Source: Rhabdophis nuchalis (Eukaryota; Chordata; Lepidosauria; Squamata; Natricidae). From it: a stretch of DNA of 64,000 nt. The notes below the pieces were generated by a model that was given only the letters and a program-made list of their open reading frames with translations, had not been told where the DNA came from and searched no databases. The DNA lies in the NCBI GenBank assembly GCA_039707465.1, contig CM077646.1, positions 81,182,715-81,246,714 on the forward strand, written 5' to 3'. A program made the position numbers and the translations under genes. Position 1 is the stretch's first letter; every line of letters begins with the position of its first letter. This document shows, one piece after another, positions 35,779-46,012 of the stretch.

Positions 35779-36004
35779 CACAGAGTTGAATGCTATTTTG
35801 TTTTTTCACAACAAGATGCACAAGAAGGCAGTGAGTTAAAATGCTTTTTTCACAAAAATAAAAATGATGTTGCGATTTCCTCATTTATCCATAATGAAGT
35901 GTTGTTTTGGATGGCTCCTTGAGCTTCTCCACCCAAATGATCTTGGGTCATCTCTATGCTGCTGACCCACAAATCACCTATTTTAAAATGAACACACTCG
36001 TTCA

Positions 36005-36135
36005 GAGAAGATGGATGGACTCACGGTAGCGATGAATGTACGGTTGGGAGAAGAGGTTAGGAGAAACTGTCATGGAGGAGATCTATCTATGTGGTCACTA
36101 GGAGTCGAAAACAACTTGATGGCACTTAATCAAAC
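36005..36135 (+). repeat. Possible BovB/SINE tail fragment
   Basis: GGTCACTAGGAGTCGAAAAC followed by AACTTGATGGCACTTAATC resembles the GTCG..GACTTGACGGCAC end found on BovB-related SINEs. Short and diverged. Confidence 0.35.
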
Positions 36136-36599
36136 TATGAATCTGTCTCAGAGAAGAACAGAAAGGAAGCAGGAAGTAGTACGACTAATATTGTGAGGAA
36201 GAAATTCCATGTATTATTTCTATGGATGTAGCATTTCTCCAACCAATATTTTGTTCGCCACTCCACTTCTATTAAAGCTGTTGTATTAAACAAACAACTG
36301 TTGTCACAGTTGCCACAATATCTTATGGGTACATAAGATAATGTAGTACCTTGTATTATAGTTCGATATAGTATAAGTCCTAGATAATTGTGTGGGATTT
36401 TTTTTATAAGAAAAAAAAAGAAACAAACAAAATAGGTGTGTTAAGACAGGGGTGCAAAACATTATGTTCTGTATTTATTTTCATCATTCAATACTAGTCT
36501 GGGGACTTCCAGTCCAGATCAGAAAATTATAATTTACACACTTACAAAGATGCCTATCTTGTGCATGATGACCTTTAGTGATGTTCCATAAAATCAAAA

Positions 36600-37420
36600 T
36601 AAATATGACGCACAAAACTCTACATCAACATTATGAGTTGTGTTATTGTCTGTATTTATGTTTCCATACAACCTCCACTATTCTCTCCCTACTTCTGCCA
36701 ATGATGGTCAAGTTTTTCCAAGCTGTCACCAAAGAATTCCACACTTTGTCTCTGCAACCACATCCTGACAGCCCTTGTTACTCTGCTTTCAAGTCGAATC
36801 GATGCATCTGAAGGCATTATTCCAATTTGGGAAAAACCTGAATCTTACATGTCAGCAAGCTTGAATTGTATGAGGTATGGGGTAAGATAGTAAGATTCAA
36901 CTTTGCAATTGCCTCTTTGGTAGCCAAATTTTGTTGCGATGCAACAACATTTCTTGCCCCCTCCCCAATTATGTCAAATTGTTTTTCTTTCAAAGTTTTC
37001 AGTGTTGCAATGTGATCTGCCTTCAAGGAAATCCATGTAAATAACACCATCTGTGTTCTAAAGTCATGAAATTTCCTGCTGAAGTCTGGGGAGGGGGACT
37101 TCATCCCCTCATAGATGAAGCTTTGTAATGACATTGCATGGATTGATGCTTCATTTCCTGGTCATAATGATAAGCTCATTTTTCATTAGCTACCACAATG
37201 CTGTGAATAATTTCCTTACCTTCATTCTCATGCAGTGACAACAAATGATGGCAGATGTCAAGCTTTTTTCTTTGTTGGCAGACTGATAGGAACCTGTTTT
37301 GCAGAAAGCGTTTAATATTGAAGAACATCAATAATGTGATCCACATGTTCCTGTGAAATACTAGGCTTGACTGCAATTTTCTTTTTGAATGATTTGCCAA
37401 TTGTCCTTAATCAGCTCACC
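36600..37420 (-). pseudogene. Mariner (Tc1/mariner, Mos1/SETMAR-like) transposase fossil
   Basis: Minus-strand segments align in order with mariner transposases: CHHLLSLHENEGKEIIHSIV (like CHRLLSL..EGDEFL.RIVTGDE), then LPHTSYNSSLLTCKIQVFPK (like LPHPPYSPDLAPCDFHLFPK), then WLQRQSVEFFGDSLEKLDHH, the C-terminal block. Frames are broken and catalytic aspartates altered. A CAGGGGTGCAAAACATTATG stretch at about 36446 might mark one end; no clean inverted repeat was found. Confidence 0.7.
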
Positions 37421-38999
37421 TATTTTTCTCGTGGAAAACTCATTAATTGTACCAATTGTTTTAAATCACTTATCTATAAAAAATAAATAAAGGCAGAATT
37501 AAAAAAAATTAAATTGGTTCTTCCCAGTTCACCATCTTAACAATTTTTCGCCCAGTAATGCACAGTACTTACTTCAACCCAGTCATTGCTGTAAACATCT
37601 GCATTTGATAGATCAATTGGAAGAACTACCCAGGCAATTAAAAAGTCAATAAATAACAGCACGTTATTTAATGTGCACTGACTATTCACTGCAGGCTTTC
37701 ATTTCACAAACAATAGCATCTCAATCTTTTCTCAAGCAACTTCCCATTAACTAAACTTAAAAAACCAGATGTTAAACAATACATCAAAGATATCTATGCA
37801 AATTGCCTACTATGACAAAGTGAAGTCTTGAAGAATATGATGCTGATTTGCAGCTTAAATCAGACAATAAAAGCTTTATAAATATAGAATTAGAGTGTAT
37901 ATTTTATTTCTTAATGTTATGGAAACTAAACTGGTTCTGAAATTCCATTGCATTTCCATTTATTAAAACAAAGGCAAGACTTTCTTAATATTGGTCATCT
38001 GCATCTCACCTATTCTAAATCCAAATCTCACTCATCTAGATCCTGTTATGGCACATGTGAGAGTTCAATAATAATTTAATAAGTATAGACTTTCTTTCAA
38101 TGAATGACAATACTTCTTGGTTGTCAATGCTTTTGTTAAAAGCATTAGAAGCAATGCCACAATTTTAAACAGAAGTAAAACCACCATATTATAGATATTA
38201 TTATATTAGATTGCAGAAAAGTGCTTTAATATCAGAGTAAGAAGATAGATGAATTGAACTATAAATAGCTAAGAGAAATGAAGGATAACCCAATGTGATT
38301 GAATGCCATATAATAGCTTGTGTTCTGGAAGAGTAGTTTACATAGGCTTGTTCTCAGTGAACAGATTCATGTATCTCATCTGGAGGTTTAGTTTTAATCC
38401 AAATAGCCTAAATTCCAGCTCCCAAAGAGCAGCAGGATTTCAATCACTCCATCATTTGTATGCATGAATCACTTTACAAGAGAATGCAAGTGGAGCTCAC
38501 ACAACTGACAGGATAATCAATTCCCAGAAGAAAACAGTCCATTGGAAGAAACCTTTGAGAATGCAAGAAAGTGGAACATTTATTAGAGTCTGCTGCATTT
38601 TAGCTCTTCCATAAAGATGTGTGAAATTCTGCAAAGGGTCACATTCTCTTAACTTAATATCAAACTAAGTGTACTATGTAAATGTTAGAATGTACGTTAC
38701 CATTATTGTACCTTGTGCACATCTGGTCAGTCAGGGATAACACTCCACCAAGGACATTTTTAAAGGAGGGAAGTGGAAACTATTGATCCAGGGTCCACAC
38801 TTGAGGAGATCCCTTCTGAAAGTTACTTTGTATTTGAAATGACCAAATGAATCTTCCTGAATTCAAATCAAAAAAATTCAAGGCAAAACTAAGTTACATA
38901 TAATAGCAAGACTTATGGCAGAATTACCAATATTATTATGCACTCCCAATTACTGGAATATTGGCTTTAAAAGCAAACACATGGAGAAAAGATATAGGT
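37421..38999. other. Intergenic, nothing identified
   Basis: About 1.6 kb of AT-rich sequence without frames or recognised repeats. Confidence 0.45.
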
Positions 39000-39315
39000 T
39001 GGGTTATGTGTGTATGTTTTTTTCCCTATGTTCAGTTGTGTCCAATTGAATACAATTGTCTTCATTGTGTTTCTCAGAGATTGCCAGGACAAATCCCCAG
39101 AGTTTTCTCGACAAGGATTTTCAGAAATACAATACAATGCAATAGCAGAGTTGGATGGAACCTTGGAGGTCTTCTAGTCCAACCCCCAGCCTAGGTTTGC
39201 CATTGTTTCCTTCCTAGAGAAAGTGACTGGCCCTTGATCACCCAGCCGATTGTGTACTTAAGGTAGAACAGAAACTTAGGTTTCTAGCCTGATGCCTCAA
39301 TCACTGCACAAAACT
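39000..39315 (-). mobile_element. CORE/MIR-like SINE, split by a CR1 tail
   Basis: TTTGCCATTGTTTCCTTCCTAG, GAGAAAGTGACTGGCCC and TTTCTAGCCTGATGCCTCAATC match the SINE at 13600; the CR1 tail at 39128-39194 interrupts it. Confidence 0.6.
39128..39194 (-). mobile_element. Short CR1 3' end inserted in a SINE
   Basis: AATACAATGCAATAGCAGAG tail and CTTGGAGGTCTTCTAGTCCAAC. It separates two halves of the tRNA-type SINE at 39000-39315. Confidence 0.75.
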
Positions 39316-39337
39316 GGCTTACTTTATACATCTATAG

Positions 39338-39582
39338 CAGTGGTGAAAATTCGGGTTTTTTTTACTAACGGTTCTGTGGGTGTGGCTTGGTGGGCATGGC
39401 AGGGAAAGGATACTGCAAAATCCACATTCCCTCCCCACTCCTGGGGGAAGGATATTGCAAAATTTCCATTCCCACCCCATTCTGGGGCCAGCCAGAGGTG
39501 GTATTTGCCAGTTCTCTGAATTACTCCAAATTTTTGCTACCGGTTCTCCAGAACCTGTCAGAATCTGCTAAATTTCACCCCG
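39338..39582. mobile_element. hAT MITE of the CAGTGGTG family
   Basis: Left end CAGTGGTGAAAATTC, right end AATTTCACCCCG (terminus eroded); TSD ATCTATAG at 39330-39337 and 39583-39590. 245 bp. Confidence 0.88.
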
Positions 39583-39590
39583 ATCTATAG

Positions 39591-40162
39591 ATATAGGTAG
39601 ATAAGTGTAGGTGCAGACTGCAGCAAGAAGCATGTGTTGAGGGAGCTGGGGTTGGCAGCATTCAAAAGGACACTCTGCCCCCAAGCTTCCCAAAGTCTTA
39701 AAAAGTCCTGTCTATACTGTATCAACTCATTGAAAAATGAAGGAATCATAGGCTAGCATAGCGGGACGAAATATAAAGTCACATATAAATACGATAAACA
39801 TTTTTAAAAATGAAAAATAAAGTTGTTTCTTTCAGATGATGTTTTTACAATGAACTATTCTGCTCTCAGAATCAAAACATCACAGATTGGAGCTATCCAT
39901 ATGTCTCCCCTTTTATTTCCTTGACCCTTCCTTATTTCCCAGGGTCACTTTCTGCTCTCTGGTTTAGTCAGAAGCAATCCTCTTACTTATTAAATACTAA
40001 GTCCACCCTTTCTCAACATGTCCAAACTAGTACTCAGGTGTAATTCTTGTTTACACAATCAAGTAGGCAAACATTACTCTGTCCCTACTGCAAATAGAAG
40101 GGTTGAGCTTGAGACATACACTGAAGACAAGGTGATGACTGCAGATGAGAAGTGAATTCAGA
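39591..40162. other. Intergenic, left flank of the hAT element
   Basis: No feature recognised; GC content jumps sharply at 40171 where the hAT begins. Confidence 0.45.
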
Positions 40163-40896
40163 CTCTGAGGCAGAGGCGTAGCGTGGGGGGTGCAGGGGGT
40201 GCCGGCCGCACCGGGCGCAACATCTGGGGGGGCGCGCACGGGGAGGGATGATCGCGTCTCCTTTCGTGTGAATCGTGTCCGTCCCGGTGGGTTTGTTTGA
40301 TCCCCGCGTTTGTTTGTTTGTTTGTTTGTCCTTCGGGGGCTTCGAAAAGTTTTTGCGATCGGAGGGGGAGGGAGGGAACGAAGCGCCGTTTCAGTTGCTC
40401 TCCAAGAGCGTGAAAGAAGGGGGGGGAAAAACAACTTCCCCATCGCGTTTGTTTTCTGTCTCTTTTGACAATAAAGACGTGTTGTGGTTTTTCCCTTCGC
40501 GCTTTTCAATTGAACGTAGGGATCGAAGGCATTGCGGGGAGGGGGGGGAGGAGGGAGGAAGAGCCCGTTTTGCAAACTCGGATCTTGGGGAAAACAGCTG
40601 ATGGTTCCAACAACTCTTCCCGCCGTGTTTCTTCCCTCCCCCCTCCCCCCCGATCTGCATCGGGATTATAATTGGGGGGTGGGATGTCGGGGAAGGGAAG
40701 ATGAACTGCTAGCAACAATGAAGGCTGTGTCTGGCTTTGGATTGTGTGGATGGGAGTTGCCAGGGTTTGTGTCCTCTTCCCCCCCTCCCCAATCAGCCTT
40801 TAAAATGGTAGCTTTTTTTTTTTTTGGACGGTGTCTGGCGAGCTGGGAATCTGCTGAGTCGGCAAAGGCTGGCAAGGCTCTTTGGGGGACTGTAAA

Positions 40897-40899
<3 letters not shown>

Positions 40900-40931
<32 letters not shown>
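40900..40931 (+). repeat. (GA)n microsatellite in hAT 5' region
   Basis: Sixteen GA units immediately before an ATG at 40931 that opens only a 28-codon frame. Confidence 0.95.
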
Positions 40932-40934
<3 letters not shown>

Positions 40935-41019
40935 GTAAAACGGGAGTAATTACCCCTGGTGACTGTCAAAACGATGGGATGGAAGATAAACTCTTTGGAA
41001 ACGCTTTCCCTTCCTGATT

Positions 41020-42837
41020 TTGGATGACTCCTGGGAAGGGAAGGTTCCCCAACAGAGGTCATTTGAAAAATGGAAGGCAATCTTAGTCAGAATACTTGAT
41101 TGTGTTCTGTATCTAGCCAGGCAAACCTTACCCTTACGTGGTCACTCTGAAGATTTAAATACAGATGGTAATTGTGGAAATTTCTTAGAAACTTTCAAGT
41201 TACTCGCCAAATATGACCCAGTTGCCAAACAACATCTTCACAGAGTACAACGCACAGATGGTTACATTGTGTCCTATCTCTCTCCACAGAGCCAGAATGA
41301 GTTTATTAGCCTGCTCGGCGATCACATTCGAACAGTCATCTTTCAAAATATCATAAAGGCCAAGTATTTTGCTATAATGTTTGATAGCACTCCTGATATT
41401 TCACACACTGACCAAATGTCCCAAGTGATTCGATATGTGCATATTGAAGATTCAGGAGTCCATGTGACAGAGTCTTTCATTGACTTTATTCAGTTATATG
41501 GGAAATCAGCTGATGTCATTACAAAACAAATTTGTGACAAGTTGCAAGCTGATGGCCTTAAACTAGAGCATTGCTACGGCCAGGGATACGACAATGCTGC
41601 GACTATGGCTGGACACATTAGTGGTGTACAAAAATGTATTTTGGATATGAATCCCAAAGCAATGTTTGTGCCATGTAACAATCACTCGCTCAATCTTGCT
41701 GGGATGCATGCAGTTGGTGTTGGGACAAAGTCTGTTACTTTCTTTGGCACTGTGGAAAAGGTGTATTCATTTTTCTCAAGCTCCACCCACAGGTGGGATA
41801 TCCTTAAGAAACATGTACCAATTCGTGTAAAGCGATCGTGTAACACAAGATGGAGTTCAACGCATGAAGCTGTATGCGTACTTGCTGAACACACTGAGAA
41901 AATAATAGACGCTTTGGAAGCGTTGAGAGATGGGCCGGAAGAAACCTCTGAAACCAGGGGTGATGCAGGAAGTCTTTTAGTTTGCATAATGACATATGTT
42001 TTTTTCTCTTTCTTGCATTTTTGGAACCCAGTACTAACCGAAGTAAATGATACTCAGATCTACCTGCAGCAAGAAGGACTTGCGCTTGATCAATGCATGC
42101 AAAAGTTAAAAGCATTGACTTTATTTTGTCATGAAAAACGGGATAGTCTAGTGTCAAAGGCAACTGAGAAAGCTCTGCAGGTATGCAAAACCTATTGCAT
42201 ACCTACAGAGAGAAGAGTTGGAAGACGCAAGAAGATGGATGGTGAGAACAGTTGCGATGCTGGCTTGACCTTAATACAGGAAACAAGCAGAGAACAACTG
42301 GAAGCAATTGATCAGCTTCAGGCAGAAATTAAAAAACGTACTACGCAGATGAATACGCTGCACCAGCGATTTGCTTTTTTGCAAATCCAAACATTGTTGG
42401 ATACTAAAAAAGATGATTTTATTAAGAAACAAATTCAGCACACGTGTGCTCAGTACACGGAATTGAATGCTGCATCTATGCTCACCGAAATAACTCGACT
42501 TCGGCACCACATTATCTTGTATAAGGAGGTCAATCCTGATGAGCAGGTTGCAAACTGGTCAGGTTTAGATTTGCTTCGCTGGGTGTATAAGTGGAAGCTG
42601 CAAGAAAGTTTAACTAACTTTGTTGTCACATTAAGAATCTTTCTTACTATCACTGTTTCTACAGCGAGTTGTGAAAGAAGTTTCTCAAAACTTAAACTAA
42701 TTAAAACATATCAGAGATCTACAATGAGCCAAGAAAGACTGAGTAATCTAGCAATACTGTCCATTGAGAGAGACTTTAATGTAGATTTCAATTCCGTTGT
42801 TGAAAAATTTGCGCTAATTAAAAGCAGGCGAATTTAA
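41020..42837 (+). CDS. hAT transposase, catalytic domain and dimerisation region, no ATG at the 5' end
   Basis: A 605-codon frame without stops or frameshifts. It carries the RNase H-like hAT catalytic signature: D122 in FDSTPD, D191 in GYDNAA, the CNNHSLNLA motif (C219, H222), the TRW motif (W278) and E552 in SCERSFSKLK within the C-terminal hAT dimerisation region (about 500-590). It resembles the vertebrate ZMYM1/DUF4371-like hAT group. Odd: the first codon of the frame is TTG, the frame is open back to a TAA at 40987, and the first in-frame ATG is codon 120. The N-terminal zinc finger (TTF/BED type) usual in these proteins is not visible upstream. Either an upstream exon is spliced in or the N-terminus has been lost. 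The role would be cut-and-paste transposition of this element and of MITEs sharing its ends. Confidence 0.85.
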   Translation: MDDSWEGKVPQQRSFEKWKAILVRILDCVLYLARQTLPLRGHSEDLNTDGNCGNFLETFKLLAKYDPVAKQHLHRVQRTDGYIVSYLSPQSQNEFISLLGDHIRTVIFQNIIKAKYFAIMFDSTPDISHTDQMSQVIRYVHIEDSGVHVTESFIDFIQLYGKSADVITKQICDKLQADGLKLEHCYGQGYDNAATMAGHISGVQKCILDMNPKAMFVPCNNHSLNLAGMHAVGVGTKSVTFFGTVEKVYSFFSSSTHRWDILKKHVPIRVKRSCNTRWSSTHEAVCVLAEHTEKIIDALEALRDGPEETSETRGDAGSLLVCIMTYVFFSFLHFWNPVLTEVNDTQIYLQQEGLALDQCMQKLKALTLFCHEKRDSLVSKATEKALQVCKTYCIPTERRVGRRKKMDGENSCDAGLTLIQETSREQLEAIDQLQAEIKKRTTQMNTLHQRFAFLQIQTLLDTKKDDFIKKQIQHTCAQYTELNAASMLTEITRLRHHIILYKEVNPDEQVANWSGLDLLRWVYKWKLQESLTNFVVTLRIFLTITVSTASCERSFSKLKLIKTYQRSTMSQERLSNLAILSIERDFNVDFNSVVEKFALIKSRRI

Positions 42838-42944
42838 ATTAATCTGTATATTATATACAGATTGATATCTTGCACTTCTATTAAAGAATTACAATTAGAG
42901 GTACAGGATTGAGGAAGTTGGCTCCATCTAACTAAAACTAACCA

Positions 42945-43187
42945 AACTAAAAACACATCTTTTCTGCTTGGCCGGCCTAGGGTAGTCTCTCTCTATGGGG
43001 TTTTAGTTGTTTTAATTGGGGAATTTTAGTATGTTAATGGGGTATTTTTTAGCACAGGTATATGTTTAATTTGTTTTTAATGTGTTTGTATATTTATTGT
43101 TTTAGTTTTCCCTGTGCACCGCTCCTAGTCCCTATGGGGAGAGGGAGCGGTCAACAAATTAAAATTATTATTATTATTATTATTATC
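42945..43187 (+). mobile_element. L2-type LINE 3' tail inserted in the hAT element
   Basis: AAAACACATCTTTTCTGCTTGGCCGGCC, AGCACAGGTATATG and the CCCTATGGGGAGAGGGAGCGG hairpin, ending in (ATT)n at 43166-43187. It lies in the 3' part of the hAT, after the transposase stop, so it post-dates that element or rode along with it. Confidence 0.85.
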
Positions 43188-43357
43188 TAGCCCAGTCTTG
43201 GATCATCTCCAGGGTATGGTTCCATTTTGATGTTTAGTTTTTGTTTTTGATATTGATATCATCTTGATATGATGGTTGTGAGACGACATATAATAGCATG
43301 GCCCATGCTAGGTTACTACATTTGTAGATTTGTACTCATAGACCTGCTGAAAATGTG

Positions 43358-43470
43358 GAGAGAAGAGTTGGAAGACGCAAGAAGATGGATGGTGAGAACA
43401 GTTGCGATGCTGGCTTGACCTTAATACAGGAAACAAGCAGAGAACAACTGGAAGCAATTGATCAGCTTCA
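43358..43470 (+). repeat. Exact 113-bp duplicate of transposase positions 42208-42320
   Basis: Every base from 43358 to 43470 equals the base 1150 positions upstream; flanking bases differ on both sides. The source encodes about residues 397-433 of the transposase, just after the basic GRRKK segment. The copy is out of its coding context in the 3' part of the element. Confidence 0.95.
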
Positions 43471-43735
43471 AACAATACATGTGCTTAGGGGGTAAGGGTT
43501 TCTTTAACTAATCTAGTGGAAGAGACTCGAGTGCTAAAATCCACAGTTTAGGGGGCGCAAATTACTTGCCTTGCCCCGGGTGCTGACAACCCATGCTACG
43601 CCACTGCTCTGAGGTAAACCTGCTCAGTGTCTTCAGCTGCACCATGTTAGTGTTTCCTTTAGGACTTCATTATTGAAACCAACATTTTCCCTTGCCAGAG
43701 GGGGATAAACTATGGAACAGATAGAAAATGCATTC

Positions 43736-44186
43736 CAAGGGTGGATTCCTGCCAGTTCTAACCTCTTCTATAGAAGAGGTTCCAGAAATCTACAGTGCCG
43801 TTTAGAACTGATTCCAGCTCCCTCCCCCCGCACATCCGCACATCATCAAGATGAAGAGCGAGAGGAGGAATTCTGGGAGTTGAAGTCCACAAGTCTTAAA
43901 GCTGTCAAGTTTGAACATCCCTGGGTTTTTTTTCTAAAGGGTTAGGGGTGCAAGGATCTTGTAACTTGACAGCTTTAAGACTTGCATGCTTCAAATGCCA
44001 GAGTTTCTGAGCCAACATTTTGGTTGCTCAGCAAGAGTGTTGTTAAGTGAATTTCAAGTTGGCCACCGCCACCCAGTCACATGGCTGGCAAGCCACTCCC
44101 ATCAGGTCACATGGCCAGCAAGCTAGTCCCACAAAGCAGGTCACACCTACAGAACAGGTTCTAAAAAAAATTGAAACCCACCACTG
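43736..44186. mobile_element. hAT MITE, larger copy with internal palindromic repeat
   Basis: Right end GAAACCCACCACTG as in 31534-32213, left end CAAGGGTGGATTCC; TSD ATGCATTC at 43728-43735 and 44187-44194. An inner block 43868-43990 has arms around CTTGACAGCTTTAAGACTT, the signature of another palindromic MITE. Confidence 0.88.
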
Positions 44187-44194
44187 ATGCATTC

Positions 44195-45865
44195 CATCCC
44201 TTTCCATATCAGTGACTGAAGCTGAGTTTCTGCCACAGGAGGTTTCTCCTTTACTTCCAAATAAGTTCAATTGCATTTTGTTTAATTCACCATCAAGGAA
44301 AGCTCTTGAACAGCTTTTCCAAAGCTCTTCTTCATGCTTCACATTCCTGAGCTGCTGCAGCTATTTCCCCTCTGTTCCCATAACCTGTAGTATCTTCCCT
44401 TCCTTCCCATTCTCCCCTTCCCCTTCCTCCAGCCTTCTCAGGCAGGGCCTCTTCTCACAGCTGCTGATGATCTATCAAACTTTGATAGGCTTATCTCCTG
44501 GTAGGTCATCATAGCTTGCTTGTTAATGTGATGGGTTGTTGAATATAATTTTAATAAATAAAATAAATATCTCAAAAAGAGAAAATCTATTACTATTTTT
44601 AGCTGTTTTTTTTTGAAGTGCTATCTCCATAGCAAATACAAAATGGCAATAGTGTTATAGGACCCAGTAAACAGTTCTGCAGGAAATGGCATCTCTACAG
44701 CAGATTTACCCAAGACCTGGGCAGTTCCCAGCCTCTAGCTAGCCAATCATCTTCAGACTATGGTGCCCTTGATTGTCCACGTGGGAGATCTTGAATTGGG
44801 ATGAGAAAGAAAGAAATTGTTATACCAGAACACCTAAAGATGCCTGAGAAGTGAGCTGGCAACAAGATGGAGGTGGCATCATGAGAATGTATCCTCCAAA
44901 AATGTTAGTTGAGTAACTTCCTTCTGTGGCAAGCAGAGTGAAAGGACAAGCCACAATAATAAAATAGCAATGGCAAAATAATTTTTATTTTATTTCCTGG
45001 ACAAGTAAAAAATTATCCTTGCTTAATAGTCTATTTTTCAGCCTAAATCTGTTTTCCAGTAGGTTTTATTTATTTGTTTGGGTTTTTTAGCTGCAAACTA
45101 TGGATGTTAAGGGAGATGCATCAGAATTTTCAGCACTATTTCAATTGTTGGGGAACTGACCATATATCAACCTTGCTGTCCTCTATCTTTTTCTTAGCCA
45201 AGGCAGAATGCTTAAATATACTTTCCTTATTTGACCCCAAACTGAAACCACAACTTGTTCAGAATTCTAGAAGTGATGTTCCAACACATTTGTTGGTCGT
45301 TAGATGGGTGAGTAGGACTTTGATACAATTAATACCCATTTTTCCGGTTTATATACCACTTCTACAATTTCTATCTATGATAAAATTATTCATTGTGTTC
45401 ACGGTATTCACAGTTCCATTCATCAAACAGACAGGAAGATCTTCAACAAAAACAACGCAAGTAATACATTTACTGCTGTAATGCTAATTAATCATACTAA
45501 TTGCAATATTTTCCTATGAAGGACATATAATAGACCTTTGCTAAATTATTAATTTTAGAAGTTAATTTTATTCCAAGATGTTTCTTTGGTTTTTATGCAT
45601 CAAGTCAACTGAACCAGTACATGCAATGATTAATTCTCTCTTTTCCTCCCTTTAGGTATAAAGAAGAAAGAACCATAGCCAGTTCAAAAAGTGAATGATC
45701 TGAAATGCTGAGGAATTCATTCAGATGTGTCCTGCATTTAATGAAATAACTAATTCCCCATATTTTCCAGCTTGCCATGTTATGATAATGCTGTATAAGG
45801 TTCATAGCGAGTCCCAGCAGGTGCTAGCATCTGGGTAGCCTTCTCTGGATAGCCTTGATAGCTAA
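44195..45865. other. Intergenic, nothing identified
   Basis: A 135-codon plus frame (45074-45481) has hydrophobic parts but no start context or known motif; not called. Confidence 0.45.
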
Positions 45866-46012
45866 GGAGGGTTGGACCAGGTTAGTACTTGGATGGGAGA
45901 GATTTTTAGGACTGACATCTTGATTGGGAGGTTTACCAACTTGTAAGTGATCTACAATCTAAATATTTGCTAATGGTCTCCTATTCAAGTACTAACCAGC
46001 TTCCATCTTGCT
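45866..46012. repeat. Two 5S-rRNA-like fragments in inverted orientation
   Basis: 45866-45900 on the plus strand matches the 5S internal control region (GCTAAGGAGGGTTGGACCAG then GTTAGTACTTGGATGGGAGA). 45975-46005 read on the minus strand has GGTTAGTACTTGAATAGGAG. Each is partial, so these are pseudogene or 5S-derived SINE pieces, not functional genes. Confidence 0.75.

Larger units (their letters stand above)
40171..43606 (+). mobile_element. Complete hAT-superfamily DNA transposon with 8-bp TSDs
   Basis: A 3436-bp element bounded by imperfect terminal inverted repeats: the left end CAGAGGCGTAGCGTGGG and the complement of the right end CAGTGGCGTAGCATGGG match at 15 of 17 bases. It is flanked by perfect 8-bp duplications CTCTGAGG (40163-40170 and 43607-43614), the hAT hallmark. 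Internally there is a CpG-rich 5' segment (about 40171-40900), a GA microsatellite (40900-40931), the transposase frame 41020-42837, an L2-type LINE tail inserted after it (about 42945-43187), and an exact 113-bp copy of part of the transposase gene (43358-43470). Perfect TSDs and an open frame suggest a fairly recent insertion. Confidence 0.93.

Noticed and set aside
40275..40671. Several 70-170 codon frames on both strands in the hAT 5' segment
   Set aside because: Expected by chance in GC-rich DNA with few stops; none has a zinc-finger or other motif.
42176..42208. GTATGC...CTACAG as a tiny intron in the transposase
   Set aside because: About 30 bases is too short for a vertebrate intron and the reading frame is intact without splicing; the segment is also a small palindrome.
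45074..45481. 135-codon hydrophobic frame
   Set aside because: No known family, no start context, AT-rich composition gives hydrophobic codons by chance.
45866..45900. Functional 5S rRNA gene
   Set aside because: Only part of the internal control region is present; the rest of the 120-base gene is absent.
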